The notes below the pieces were generated by a model. It was not told the origin of the DNA, did no database searches, and was given only the letters and a program-made list of their open reading frames with translations. Below are positions 1 through 9,827 of a stretch of 64,000 bases of DNA, piece by piece; position 1 is the first letter of the stretch; every line of letters begins with the position of its first letter. The position numbers were made by a program, and so were the translations under genes. The stretch is taken from the NCBI GenBank assembly GCA_026913215.1, contig JAPTYK010000001.1, forward strand, positions 4,898,001 through 4,962,000, in the 5' to 3' direction. The DNA comes from Streptomyces diastatochromogenes (GTDB lineage: Bacteria > Actinomycetota > Actinomycetes > Streptomycetales > Streptomycetaceae).

Positions 1-1093
1 CGGTGATGCCCTCCGCGGGGCGGATCTCACCCGTGCGGGCGTCGCGGACCACCTGCGCCTCCGGGAGGTGCAGGTCGTGGGCGGCGTCGCGCTTGCCCGC
101 GTTGGTGAAGGCCTGCCCGTCGGTGGGCCGGGAGACGACCTGCGACCAGAGGCGGAACGCGGGCTGGAGCGCGCCCTCCTCGGGGATCCGGTTGAAGGGG
201 GTGCGGTTGCGGTACTGGCCGTCGTCGTGGGAGACGTACGCGCCGGAGCGCAGCAGCTTCAGGACCGGGAGGGAGAAGCCGGGGATCTCCGCGAAGACCT
301 CGGCGACCGTGTCGAACCACTCGCTGCCGCCCGCGCTCACGACGATCTCGCCGATGGCGGGGTCGAAGCGGCCTGCCTCGTCGAAGTCGGCGGCGAGCCC
401 GACGAGCCGGTGCAGCCACTCCCGCACGCCGTCGGCGTCCGCGCCGGGCATCGTGCCTCGTACCCGGCGACGCCGACGAGCCGCAGGGTGGAGGCGGCCG
501 CGACGGCGTCGGCGACGGCCGCGCACTCCGCCTCGGTCCGTACGCCCGTCCGCCCGGTCGCGCCGGCGGCCAGCTCGACGACGACGTCCACGGGGCGGCC
601 CGCGCCGCCGCCCGCAGGGCCTCGTCCATCAGCTCGACGCCGCGCACGGAGTCGACGTAGCAGATGAGGCGGAAGCCGGGTCGGCGTCCAGCTCGGCGGC
701 GAGCCAGCGCAGCGCGACCGGGTCGACGACCTCGTTCGCCAGGAAGATCCGGGCGATGCCGTGGGCGCGGTAGACGCGGGCCTGGTGCGGGACGGCGGCG
801 GTGATGCCCCAGGCGCCGTGCTCCAGCTGCCGGTCGAAGAGCTGGGGGGCCATGGAGGTCTTGCCGTGCGGGGCGAAGGCCAGGCCGTGCCGCTCGGCGT
901 ACGTCTCCAGGAGCCGCAGGTTGTGCTCGACGGACTCGGCCGAGAGCGCGAGCACCGGGGTCGTGTAGCCGCCGGTGAAGAGGCTGCGCCGCTGGGCGGA
1001 GAGCTCGCCGACGGTCAGGCCCTCGGCGTCCGGCGGCAGGGCCTTGAAGCGGTGGTCGACGCGCTCGTTCGCCAGATCGGGCGTTCGCGGCAT
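1..1093 (-). CDS. PLP-dependent amino acid deaminase/aldolase-like protein, C-terminus beyond the left edge
   Basis: The product resembles the alanine-racemase-fold, PLP-dependent enzymes annotated in Streptomyces as amino acid deaminase or D-threonine aldolase/D-serine dehydratase-like. The start is ATG at 1093, four bases after a GAGGAGG ribosome site. The N-terminal third has the expected barrel segment with the likely PLP lysine in HGKTSMAP, followed by VFLANEVVDP-type strands (IFLANEVVDP here). The coding frame changes at least twice between about 590 and 700, so continuity needs correction. The frame is still open at base 1, so 60 or more residues are probably missing. It is divergent from a PfkB kinase, IclR regulator and RidA protein; RidA removes reactive enamine/imine products of PLP deaminases, which fits a deaminase role. 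Substrate is not known. Confidence 0.7.
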
Positions 1094-1112
1094 GAGGCCT
1101 CCTCGTCGGGGG

Positions 1113-1131
1113 CGTTGCGTGTGGTGCAACG
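1113..1131. promoter_or_regulatory. Inverted repeat in the divergent promoter, candidate IclR operator
   Basis: CGTTGC, seven bases, GCAACG form a perfect inverted repeat, followed at once by a second related half-site, ATTGCGCAT (1134-1142). It lies between the divergent deaminase-like gene and the kinase-IclR-ridA group, where an autoregulating IclR protein would bind. Binding by that regulator is inferred from position only. Confidence 0.45.
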
Positions 1132-1232
1132 CGCATTGCGCATAGTGCTCAGGGCTGTCTAACATCCGGGCCGAGGCGGGGTCAATGGACCCCGTCGACG
1201 GACCGGTACGACGAGTCTGAGGGAGCGCGAGA

Positions 1233-2452
1233 GTGAGCGGACCAGCGCCCGTCGTTCCGACCACGGACATCGCCCCGGCCTCGGGCGTCACCCCGAGCCC
1301 GGATGACGCCCTGAGCCCGGACGTCGTCCCGGCCCCGGATGTCACCCTGAGCCCGGATGTCGTCCCGGCCTCGGATGTCGCCCCGGCCTCGGGTGTCACC
1401 CTGAGCCCGGATGTCGTCCCGGCCCCGGACGTCATCCGTGCCCCGGACGTCGTCTGTCTCGGTGAGTCCATGGTCGCCTTCCTGCCCTCCCGGCCGGGCC
1501 GCCTCGCCGACGTCCCGTCCTTCGCGCGGGCGGTCGGCGGTGCCGAGTCCAACGTCGCCTGCGCGCTCGCCGCCGCCGGGCACCGGGTCCGCTGGGTCGG
1601 GCGGGTCGGCCGTGACGGCTTCGGTGACCACCTCGTCGACACGATCGCGGCGCACGGCGTCGACGTCACCGCCGTCGGCCGCGACCCGCACCGGCCGACC
1701 GGCGTCTACTTCCGTACGGACGAGGACCGGGCCACCGACGCCCACGAGGTCGTCTACTACCGGGCGGGCTCCGCCGCCTCCGCGATGTCGCCCGCGACCG
1801 TCCTGTACGCCTCCGTCGCCGGCGCCCGGATCCTCCACCTCACCGGCATCACCGCCGCGCTCTCGGCGGACTGCTCGCTCTGCTGCGGGACTCACGGCCC
1901 TGCGCCCCGGGCGCCCGCTGGTGTCCTTCGACGTGAACCACCGGCCGGGGCTGTGGCGCGACGGCCGCGCCCCGGGGTGCTCCTCGAACTGGCCCGCCGG
2001 GCGGACGTCGTCTTCGTCGGGGCGGACGAGGCGGAGCGGCTGTGGGGAGTGGGCGATCCGGACGCGATCCGGGGCGTTCTGCCGGAGCCGGGGCGGTGGT
2101 GGTGAAGCGGGCGGGGAAGGCGCGGTGGCGTTCGAGCGCCGCGCGGCTTCCCCGGGCGGCGACACCGTCACCCGCGTCCCCGCCCCCGCGTCGCCCTCGT
2201 CTCCCCGTCGGCGCCGGCGACGCCTTCGCCGCCGGGTTCCTCTCCGCGACCCTCCGCGGCCTCGGCATGAGGACCCGGCTCCGGCACGGGCACCTCGCCG
2301 CCGCCGCCGCGCTCACCGTCCCCGGGGACTTCGCCGCCCCGCCCCGCCGCGCGCACGCCGACCGCCTGGCCGCGCTCGACGACGGGGCCTGGGGCACACT
2401 TCACCTCGGCCCCGGCTGGACGGGGGACGACCAGGAGGTACGCACGCCATGA
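1233..2452 (+). CDS. PfkB-family carbohydrate kinase (2-keto-3-deoxygluconate kinase-like), frameshifted
   Basis: Ribokinase-type sugar kinase. After a low-complexity N-terminus the classic fold begins at about residue 75 with VVCLGESMVAF, then AVGGAESNVACALA, VSFDVNHRPGLW and, near the end, the PfkB signature VGAGDAFAAGF carrying the catalytic Asp. The pieces lie in different frames, with breaks near 1870-1900, 1975 and 2090-2210, each fitting small base losses. GTG at 1233 is preceded by GAGGGAG at good spacing, so the roughly 75-residue repetitive extension (Asp/Val/Pro/Ala/Ser repeats) seems to be translated; such extensions are not usual for the family. The stop overlaps the IclR start (ATGA), so the two are probably coupled. 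Substrate cannot be read from the sequence; KDG kinase is the usual annotation in such clusters. Confidence 0.75.
1270..1455 (+). repeat. Tandem repeat encoding the N-terminal extension of the PfkB kinase
   Basis: Degenerate 12-base units, grouped into a longer block that recurs (GTCACCCTGAGCCCGGATG appears twice), encode Pro-Asp-Val-Val-Pro-Ala style peptides. The repeat stays in frame through the whole extension. Confidence 0.8.
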
Positions 2453-3221
2453 GCCAGACCGTCGACCGGGCGCTCAGCATCCTGCCACTGCTCGCCCAGG
2501 GCCCCGCCGACCTCGGGCAGGTCGCCGAGCGGCTCGGCGTGCACAAGTCCACGGCCCTGCGGCTGCTGCGCACGCTCCACGAGCACGGCCTCGTCCACCG
2601 GCAGCAGGACCAGCGCTACCGCCTGGGCGCCCGGCTGTTCGCGCTCGCGCAGGAGGCCGTCGAGAACCTCGACGTCCGCGAGATCGCCCACCCCTACCTC
2701 GCCGCCCTCAACGAGCGGACCGGGCACACGGTCCACCTCGCGGTGTACGAGGAGGGCGAGGTCGTCTACATCGACAAGGTCGAGAGCCGCTACCCGGTCC
2801 GCATGTACTCGCGCATCGGCAAGCCGGTCGCGATCACCGTCGCCGCCGTCGCCAAGCTGCTCCTCGCCGACCTGCCCGAGCCGGAGCGGCGCGCGGTCGC
2901 CGCGCGGCTGGACTACCCCCGTACACGCCCCGTTCGACGCCCCACGCCGCCGCCTTCCTCAAGGAGCTGGCGACCGTGCGCGAACAGGGCTGGGCCACCG
3001 ACCTCGGCGGCCACGAGGAGTCCATCAACTGCGTCGGCGCGCCCATCCGCGGGGCCGACGGGCGGGTCGTCGCCGCGATGTCGGTCTCGGCGCCCAACGT
3101 GGTCGTCACCGCCGAGGAACTCCTCGCCCTCCTCCCGCAGGTGCGCGGCACCGCGGACGCCATCAGCCGCGAGTACTCCGGTACCGCCCCCACGAAGGAA
3201 ACAGAGGAACCGACCGCATGA
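2449..3221 (+). CDS. IclR-family transcriptional regulator, frameshifted
   Basis: N-terminal winged helix (residues about 1-60: AERLGVHKSTALRLLRTL is the recognition region), then the IclR effector domain with ALNERTGHTVHLAVYEEGEVVYIDKV in the expected place. The C-terminal part (WATDLGGHEESINCVGAPI, then VVAAMSVSAPN) is typical of the ligand pocket but sits in another frame after about 2915-2945. ATG at 2449 overlaps the kinase stop and follows GGAGG. Length after correction is about 257 residues, normal for the family. The stop overlaps the ridA start by ATGA. Likely controls the divergent promoter upstream and its own operon. Confidence 0.85.
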
Positions 3222-3624
3222 CCGAGAAGACCGCCCTCACCCCCGCCACCCACACCGCCCCGCCCGCGAAGTTCTCGCACGGCGTCCGCAAGGGCAACAT
3301 CCTCCAGGTCGCCGGCCAGGTCGGCTTCCTCCCCGCCGTCGAGGGCCAGGCCCCGACGGTCGCGGGCCCCACCCTGCGCGAGCAGACCCTCCAGACCTTC
3401 GCCAACGTCAAGGCGATCCTGGAGGAGGGCGGCGCCAGCTGGGACGACGTGATGATGATGCGCGTCTACCTCACGGACGTCGACCACTTCGCCGAGATGA
3501 ACGAGATCTACAACCAGTACTTCGAGGAGCAGGACCTCAAGGCCCCGGCCTCGGCCCGCACGACGGTCTACGTCGGCCTCCCGGCGGGCTGCTCATCGAG
3601 ATCGACGCGCTGGCGGTCCTGTAG
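3218..3624 (+). CDS. RidA family (YjgF/YER057c/UK114) protein
   Basis: Small trimeric-type RidA protein of about 135 residues, expected to hydrolyse reactive enamine/imine intermediates made by PLP enzymes. Recognisable stretches are GNILQVAGQVGF, the TFANVKAILEEGG helix, DVMMMRVYLTD and ARTTVYVGLPAG. The conserved end (LLIEIDALAVL) is one frame off after about 3588, consistent with one missing base in the GGCGGGCTG tract. Its start overlaps the IclR stop, so it is the last gene of the kinase-iclR-ridA operon. Its presence beside a PLP deaminase-like gene supports a shared amino acid catabolic job. Confidence 0.88.
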
Positions 3625-3629
3625 CGATG

Positions 3630-3663
3630 GGGGTGCCCCGGCGGTGGTCCGCCGGGGCACCCC
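3630..3663. terminator. Intrinsic terminator between ridA and the convergent carboxypeptidase gene
   Basis: A perfect 15-base-pair stem (3630-3644 with 3649-3663) with loop TGGT, followed by TTTC. It can serve both convergent genes. Confidence 0.85.
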
Positions 3664-3679
3664 TTTCACGTACGGGCCG

Positions 3680-5031
3680 TCAGGCCGCGCAGTACTGCGC
3701 CTGCTTGCCGATCGAGCGGTACATGCAGTCGGCGTTCTCCAGGAGCTGGAGGACGGCGTCGCGGTTGCGGGCGGTCTCGCGGTCGATGACCTCGTCGGGC
3801 GGGTAGAAGCCGCCGCCGCCGTTCGAGGGGTACATCTCGAAGGTGTAGGCGAAGATCTTCTGGGTGCCCCAGAGGTAGTCGTCGATGGAGCCGTCCGTGA
3901 TGTACAGGTCGCTGGACTGCTCGGGCGTGTAGCCGTTGCTCGCGGCCATCGACTTGCCGATGGTCGCGAAGGCGTCGCGGTCGTCCTGGGTCATGCCGGT
4001 GGCGGTGTCGGCGGTGGTCCAGCCGAAGGGCCAGAGGACGAGCTCGCTGTACGTGTGGAAGTCGATGGCGGCCGTGATCTGCTGCTTGCCGCCGACGACG
4101 CGGGAGCGGACGAAGTCGGCGACGACCTTCACCTCGGGGGCGGACTCGGGGGCGGCGCCCCGGTAGGTCTCGGAGCTCTTCGTGCCGGAGGAGCCGCCGC
4201 AGCAGCCCCACTTGAAGTCCCAGTTCCGGTTGAGGTCCGTGCCGATGTACGAGGAACCCGAGTTGGGCTGGCGGTTCTTGCGCCAGCTGCGGTACGAGCC
4301 GCTGGCGATGTCGTACTCGCCGCCGTCCGGGTTGAGGTCGGGGACGATCCAGATCTCGCGGTTGTTCACCATGTTCGTGATGCGGGGGTCCGTGCCGTAG
4401 CCCGCGCCGAACTCGCGCAGCAGGTAGAGCGCCATCTCGACGGTGAGGTGCTCGCGGGCGTGCTGGTGGTGGGTGAAGAGGACCTCGGGCTCGTTCTCGT
4501 CGGTGGCGACGTTGTCGCTGATCTTGATGGCGACGATGTCCCGGCCCTGGTACGTCTTGCCGATGACCCGCTTGCTCATGATCGAGGGGTAGGCGGCGAG
4601 GCGCTGGTCGATCTCCGCGGTCATCTCCGCGTAGTTGTGGTACTTCGCGTCCGCGGAGGGGAAGTCGGCCGGGCCGAGGTTCTTGTCGGCCTCGGTCCTG
4701 CGGTCCGGCGGGCCGGGCAGGGCGACCGGCCGGTAGCCGAGGGCCTTGAGGCGGGCGAGCTGTTCGGTGTTGGCGCTGACGACGACCGAGCGGGCGTCGA
4801 CCTCGTCGATCGAGACGCCGGTGGCGGTCAGCGCGGTGCGGGCGGCCGGGGTGGACGGTCCGGCGATCTCGTACTGCCGGATCACCTCCTCGGCGCCCGA
4901 CGCGATGCGGGCGGCGGTCGGCGCCGGGTCGGCCCCGGCGGGCGTGGTGAGGGCGGAGAGGGGCGCCGCGAGGGCGAACGCCACGAGGGCCGCGAGGGTG
5001 GCGGACCTTCTGCCGCGGAGGGACGTCGCAT
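3680..5031 (-). CDS. Secreted zinc carboxypeptidase, M14 family
   Basis: The M14 carboxypeptidase A-like domain covers roughly residues 125-445. Zinc-binding HxxE is in HHQHAREH, the substrate-binding NR in LNRNW (TDLNRNWDFKWG), the third zinc His in DFHTYSELVLWP, and the catalytic Glu in YTFEMYP near the C-terminus. A propeptide precedes it, and the N-terminus is a signal peptide (ALVAFALAAPLSAL, then TTPAGA). ATG at 5031 follows AGGAGAC and is the natural start, but it is one base out of frame with the signal peptide; the in-frame alternative is GTG at 4984, which would give a signal peptide without a basic N-terminus. One base missing near 5010-5020 explains this. Probably digests extracellular peptides. 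Confidence 0.9.
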
Positions 5032-5186
5032 GCTGTCTCCTGGGTGGGAGTGTGGGGAGTGCGACCGGGTCGAGTCGTGCGGGTGCCCGGACCCATGGAG
5101 CTGTCCGGGCGTTTCAGTAGCAGGGCCACATGGTCCGGTGATGTCATGGACCGGTCAAGATGGGGAGTTCGGCCATACTGTCCCGC

Positions 5187-6561
5187 GTGGGGACCCTCAT
5201 CGGTAGATACGTCATCGAGCACAAGCTAGGCGAAGGCGGCATGGGCACCGTCTATCTGGCCCGATCGCGCGGCGGGCGCGCCGTCGCCGTCAAGGTCGCC
5301 CGGCCGGAACTCGCCGCCGATCCGTCCTTCCGCGCCCGCTTCCGCGCCGAGGTCGCCGCGGCCCGGCAGGTCGGCGGCTTCCACACCGCGCAGGTCGTCG
5401 ACGCCGACCCCGAGGCGGAGGCCCCCTGGCTCGCCACCGCCTACATCCCCGGCCCCACCCTCTCCGGACTCCTCACCGCCCAGGGCCCCATGGACGAGGC
5501 CCGGCTGCGCTCGCTCGGGGCCGCGCTCGCCGAGGCCCTGGAGGCGATCCACGCCTGCGGGCTCGTCCACCGCGACCTCAAGCCCGGCAACATCGTCATG
5601 GCCCCGACGGGCCCCGCGTCCTGGACTTCGGGATCGCCCGCGCCCTGGAGTCCACCCGGCTCACCGCCACCGGCAACGCCTTCGGCACCCCGGCTACCTC
5701 GCCCCCGAACAGGCCCTCGGCGAGGGTCACCGGCGCCGCCGACGTCTTCGCCCTCGGCGCCGTCCTCGTCGCCGCCGCCGGCGGCCGCCCCTTCGGTGAG
5801 GGCACGCCGATGGGCCTCATGTACCGGTCGGTCCACGAGGCCCCCGACCTCGCCGCCGTACCGGAGCCCCTGCGCGACCTCGTGGGCCGCTGCCTCGCCA
5901 AGGACCCGTCCGAACGGCCCACCCCCGACGCCCTGATGGACGAGCTGGCGGGGACGCCGTACGGGGCTGGGGGCGGGGCGGGGCGGGGCCTCGGAGGTGT
6001 CGGAGGTGCCGGTGGTGTCGGAGGCGGGCCGGCCGTGTCGGCAGTGTCGGCCGTGTCGGCGCCCGAGGTGGTGCCGGACCCCGGGTCGCGCCGGGGCCGC
6101 CCGTCGACGCCGTGCCTTCGGCTCCCTCGACCCCTTCCGGGCCCGTCGACGCCGTGCCGTCGCCGTGGGGAGCGCCCCAGCCCGTACCGCCGTTCGCGCC
6201 CCAGCCGATACCGGCGCCCGCCCCCGCCCCGTACCGCATCCCGCCTACCGGTACGTGCCCCGCCTCCCTCGCGCCCCTGGGGCCCGCGCCGCAGTTCACC
6301 GCGGCCGACCGGAACTCCGGCGTCGACGTCGACGGGACCGGCGTGTTCCTGAACTTCTTCGGGGAGGAGGTCGACTTCCTCTGGAGCGAGATCGGGGCCG
6401 TGCGCTACGAGCGGGTCCGGCGCGACCGGGTGCTGCGGGTCGCCGTCACCCTCTACGACGGCTCGGTCTACGACTGCGAGGTCGACGGCCGCAGGGCCGC
6501 CCGGGTCGACGAGTGGATCCGGCTGCTCGACCCGGTGCTGCGCCACTACCTGCCCGCCTGA
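5187..6561 (+). CDS. Hanks-type Ser/Thr protein kinase with C-terminal unknown domain, frameshifted
   Basis: Kinase domain at the N-terminus: glycine loop LGEGGMGTVYLA, invariant Lys in AVKVARPEL, catalytic loop HRDLKPGN. After NIVMA the frame is lost, and DFGIARALE plus the FGTPGYLAPEQ-type segment appear in other frames, so several bases are missing between 5600 and 5800. The C-lobe resumes with MYRSVHEAPDLAAVPEPLRDL. A Gly/Val/Ser and Pro-rich linker (about 5950-6240) leads to an 85-residue C-terminal domain (TAADRNSGVDVDGTGVFL to RHYLPA) that I do not recognise. No transmembrane helix is visible, so it is probably cytosolic. GTG 5187 is preferred because VGTLIGRYVIEHKLG is the usual N-terminus in Streptomyces kinases. 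Confidence 0.85.
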
Positions 6562-6570
6562 CGGGACGGC

Positions 6571-6599
6571 GCAGCGCCGCCGGGGAGCGGCGGCGCTGC
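6571..6599. terminator. Inverted-repeat terminator between the kinase and chitinase genes
   Basis: GCAGCGCCGCC, a seven-base loop, GGCGGCGCTGC form a perfect 11-base-pair stem without a T tract, between convergent genes. Confidence 0.7.
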
Positions 6600-6618
6600 G
6601 GGACGGGCTCCCGAGGGG

Positions 6619-8337
6619 TTACGGGAGGGTGTGGACGTGCGCGCCCACCGCGTTCGACCAGGCGTTGCCGGCCGTCGCGTCCCAGTTGGTCGACCAGGTC
6701 ATGGCGCCGCGGAGCGTCGGCCAGGTCTGGGCGGGCTTGAAGGTGCCGCAGCCGGTGCCCTTGGTGAGGCAGTCCAGCGCGTTGTTCACGATCTGCGGGT
6801 CGACGTAGCCGCTGCCCGCGCCCCGGGTGGAGGCGGGGACGCCCAGGCCGACCTGCGAGGGGGCGAGACCGCCCTGGAGCTGGATGCAGGCGAGCGCGGT
6901 GAGGAAGTCCACCGAGCCCTGGCTGTAGACCTTGCCGTCGCAGCCGAGCATCGAACCGCTGTTGTAGTACTGGGTGTTGACGACCGTGAGGATGTCCTTC
7001 ACGGCGAGCGCGGTCTTGAAGTACTCGGAGCTCGTGTTCTGCATGTCGATGGTCTGCGGGGCCATCGTCAGGACCATGGAGGAGCCCGCCTTGGCGGAGA
7101 GCTGGCGCAGCGCCTTGGTGAGGTAGGTGGCGTTGACGCCGTGCTCCAGGTCGATGTCGATCCCGTTGAAGCCGTACTCCTGCATCAGGGCGTACGCGCT
7201 GTCGGCGAAGGCGGTCGCGGTGGCGTCGCTGTTGATGGTGACGTTGCCCTTCTCGCCGCCGACCGAGAGGATCACGGACTTGCCGGCCGCCTTCTTGGCC
7301 GCGATGTCGGCCTTGAAGTCGGCGGTGGAGGCGTAGCCGACGGCCGGGTCGAGGTTGAAGGTGATCTGGCCGGGCGTGGCGGTCGAGTCGGCGAACGAGA
7401 CGGCGATGATGTCGTACGCGGCCTGGACGTCCCGCAGTTTCTGCTTGGCGGCGCCGTTGTCGAAGTTCTGCCAGTAGCCGGTGACGGCGTGCTTGGGCAC
7501 GGCCGGGCCGGGGCCCGGGTCGGTGGCCTTGGCGGTGCGGGCCGTCACGGCGGCGGACTTCGCGGACTCGCCCGCGGAGTTCGTCGCGGAGACCTGGAAC
7601 TGGTAGGCGGTGTCGGCGGTGAGCCCGGTGACGGTGGCCGACGTGCCGGTCACGGTCTGCGGGTTGGCGCCGTCCCGGTACACCTTGTAGGCCGTGGCGC
7701 CGGTGACCGCGCCCCAGCTCAGGGCGACGGAGCTGCTGGTGACCGTGCCGGCGGCGAGACCGGCGGGGGTGGCCGGGGCGGTCGGGTCGGGTCCTGGCCG
7801 CCGCCCCGTCGGGCCCGAAGACGCTGACGTCGTCGACGAGGTAGGGGAGGTGCCGTACCAGCCGTGGGTCCAGATCTCGACGGAGGTGGTGCTCGCGCCG
7901 GTGGTGAAGGTGGTGGTGAGCTGCTTCCAGGAGGGGCTGTCGGGCGTCCAGGTGGAGACGGTGCCGGTGCCGGTCCCGGTGTTGTTCGCGCCGAGGTAGG
8001 CGTAGCCGCCCTGGACCCAGGCGCTCAGCGTGTACGTCGAGTTGGGCTTGACGGCCACGGTCTGCGCGCACTGGGCGTAGTCGAGGCCGGCCGGGGCGGC
8101 CCTGAGCGCGCCGGTCCCGGTGCGGACCGGCGAGGAGACGGCGGCGCCGCTCCCGGCGGAGCAGGTCCAGTTGGCGAGGCCGTTCTCGAACCCGGCGTTC
8201 TTGGCGACGTTGACGTCCGCCGCCTGCGCGGTGCCGGCTCCGCCGACGAGGACGAGCCCGGAGCCGAGGGCGAGCGCGAGGGCTCCGCCGAGCGCGCGGC
8301 GTCCGTGCGGGCGGGTGCGGGTGGTGGTGCGGTCCAC
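6619..8337 (-). CDS. Secreted chitinase, GH18 with N-terminal carbohydrate-binding and FnIII domains
   Basis: Order: signal peptide (about 40 residues ending GGAGTAQA), a CBM4/9/16-like beta-sandwich (DVNVAKNAGFENGLANW to WYGT), a fibronectin type III domain (TAPATPAGLAAGTV to VTARTA), and a GH18 barrel whose catalytic motif GIDIDLEHG is intact (last Glu is the acid/base). It hydrolyses chitin outside the cell. GGAGG lies six bases before GTG 8337 and directly abuts the ATG at 8343, so GTG is the better start. Two compensating frame changes at about 7855 and 7800 shift only the segment SPYLVDDVSVFGPDG, a typical end of such binding domains. I recall a similar enzyme, ChiA, in this chromosomal position in S. 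coelicolor. Regulation: dre operator just upstream. Confidence 0.93.
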   Translation of the reverse strand: MDRTTTRTRPHGRRALGGALALALGSGLVLVGGAGTAQAADVNVAKNAGFENGLANWTCSAGSGAAVSSPVRTGTGALRAAPAGLDYAQCAQTVAVKPNSTYTLSAWVQGGYAYLGANNTGTGTGTVSTWTPDSPSWKQLTTTFTTGASTTSVEIWTHGWYGTSPTSSTTSASSGPTGRRPGPDPTAPATPAGLAAGTVTSSSVALSWGAVTGATAYKVYRDGANPQTVTGTSATVTGLTADTAYQFQVSATNSAGESAKSAAVTARTAKATDPGPGPAVPKHAVTGYWQNFDNGAAKQKLRDVQAAYDIIAVSFADSTATPGQITFNLDPAVGYASTADFKADIAAKKAAGKSVILSVGGEKGNVTINSDATATAFADSAYALMQEYGFNGIDIDLEHGVNATYLTKALRQLSAKAGSSMVLTMAPQTIDMQNTSSEYFKTALAVKDILTVVNTQYYNSGSMLGCDGKVYSQGSVDFLTALACIQLQGGLAPSQVGLGVPASTRGAGSGYVDPQIVNNALDCLTKGTGCGTFKPAQTWPTLRGAMTWSTNWDATAGNAWSNAVGAHVHTLP

Positions 8338-8457
8338 GTGCATCCTCCGGTGGGGAGTGGGGAAAGCGGGGAGTGGGGATGTGGAGGTGCCGTACGCCGT
8401 CGTACGGAGGGGGTGCGGGTACGGGGGTACCGGCGGTGGCCACCGCTGTCGCACAAG

Positions 8458-8471
8458 TTGGTCCAGACCAA
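8458..8471. promoter_or_regulatory. dre site (DasR operator) in the chitinase promoter
   Basis: TTGGTCCAGACCAA is a near-perfect match to the DasR responsive element (ACTGGTCTAGACCANT) and to the direct-repeat element known from Streptomyces chitinase promoters. On the minus strand a TTGACA -35-like hexamer (8478-8483) lies just upstream of it, so bound DasR would cover the promoter. Expected effect: repression relieved by amino sugars. Confidence 0.85.
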
Positions 8472-8747
8472 TCGCGTTGTCAATACCTCGCGCGGCGAAC
8501 GCCGTTCGGCCGGGCCGCCCGGAAACGGGATCGCGGGCCGGATGCCGGGCCCGGAGCGCGGACCGGATCACGGGACCTGATCGAGGGGCCCGAATTAGTG
8601 GGGGCAGCTTGGCGGATTGTGTGTTCACCACCCCAGGGGACGCGGATAAGGTGCAGAGACGGCGGCACCCTGCGGTGACGCCGCGAACGCGGTAAGTGAT
8701 CCGCGGCCCCCGGGACACCGGAGGCCGGAGGGGACGGGGGGTCCGAC

Positions 8748-9715
8748 GTGCCGACAGCGATCGCCGTCACCAGCACCGACCTGGTGCTGCCGCCGACCGA
8801 CCCCGGGACCCCGCAGGCCGCCGTGCTCCCGCCCCCGGGAGCCGCCCGCTCGACGCCTCCCTCGCCGACATGCAGCAGCTCCTCGCCCGGTACGGACACG
8901 TGGTCGTCGTCTGCCCCACCTCCGCGCCGACCGCCGTCGAACACCGCCTGCACACCGTCCGCGCCCTCCTGGAGAGCGACCGGATCGCCCTGGTCAGGAC
9001 CGACCTGCCGCCGCTCGGCGCGGCCGTCCTCGTCCGCCAGCTGCGGCAGCTCGCCGGCTGCGACTTCAGCCCCGGAGTCCTCGCCTCCGCCGCCCGGCTC
9101 CTCGCCCACTACATCTACGCGGGCGCCGTCCTCGGCTCCGTCTCCCGCCTCGACCGCGTCCCCGTCGGCCTCGGCTCCCACCTCAAGAGCTGGCTCCCCG
9201 GCGCCCACTTCGCCGTCCTCGCCGGACCGACCCCGCAGATCGCGCGGATCGGCGCGGGGAGACGGCGCTCGCCGGACCGGAGTTCGCCACCGAACTCCTC
9301 CTCGCCCGCGGCCAGCTCCAGACCGACTGGCCCGCCACCACCCTCGTCCCCCGGTGGCGGATCCCCGGCCCCGTCCACGAGGCGCCGCTGCCCGCGTCCT
9401 CGCCCGGCTGGTGGGGCACCGGCAAGCTCGTCGAGTTCGTCGCGTACCTGCCCGACCTGGCCGTCCTCCACCAGCTCGTCTCCTCCGTACGCCGGGAGAC
9501 CTGCCACTGGTGCGGGATGGAACTCATCGGCGACCGCTGCGGCTTCTGCGCCGCCCCCTGGGCCCGCCACCGGACCCCGGGGCCGCGCGCTCGGCACGGA
9601 CGGGCGGACGGACGCGTACGCGGGCACGCAGGCCCTGGGTCCGGGACCGCAGGTCGGCGCGCACGCCCGCGCGCTCGGGCCGGGCGCCCGCCCGTCCCGA
9701 GCCGCACTGCCGTGA
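8748..9715 (+). CDS. Unknown protein leading the Tad pilus operon, C-terminal zinc-ribbon-like cysteines
   Basis: I do not recognise this family. GTG 8748 follows GGAGGGGACGGGGGG. Assembled from several frames, it reads VPTAIAVTSTDLVLPP, then a conserved-looking body (SLADMQQLLARYGHVVVV, ALLESDRIALVRTDLPPLG, then WLPGAHFAVLAG) and WWGTGKLVEFVAYLPDLAVL. Near the C-terminus, CHWCGMELIGDRCGFC is a C-x2-C-x8-C-x2-C cluster fit for zinc. Codon-position composition after that favours the frame that stops at 9715. No signal peptide or membrane helix is clear. It is directly upstream of cpaB in the same orientation, so a role in pilus assembly or its regulation is inferred from position. Confidence 0.6.
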
Positions 9716-9784
9716 ACGGCCCCGCCCACCGCCCTCGCCACCGCCCTGGCCCTCGCCACCGCCCTCGCGACCGGCACCGCCCCA

Positions 9785-9812
9785 CGTCTCCGATGTCTCC
9801 GATGTCTCCGAC
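9785..9812 (+). repeat. Nine-base tandem repeat upstream of cpaB
   Basis: Three copies of TCTCCGATG or close variants directly precede the cpaB ribosome site. The preceding 70 bases are also repetitive (ACCGCCCTCGCC-type units). Confidence 0.7.
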
Positions 9813-9827
9813 CGAGGAAGTACGGCC

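Noticed and set aside
4720..4740. GACCGGCCGGTAGC, resembling the boxes at 42.6-47.0 kb
   Set aside because: Lies inside the carboxypeptidase coding sequence (Tyr-Arg-Pro-Val codons); probably chance in GC-rich DNA.
3218..5206. A 662-codon open frame running from ridA across the carboxypeptidase locus on the plus strand
   Set aside because: Beyond ridA it is the antisense shadow of the M14 carboxypeptidase gene, which has all its catalytic motifs on the minus strand; GC-rich DNA keeps such frames open.
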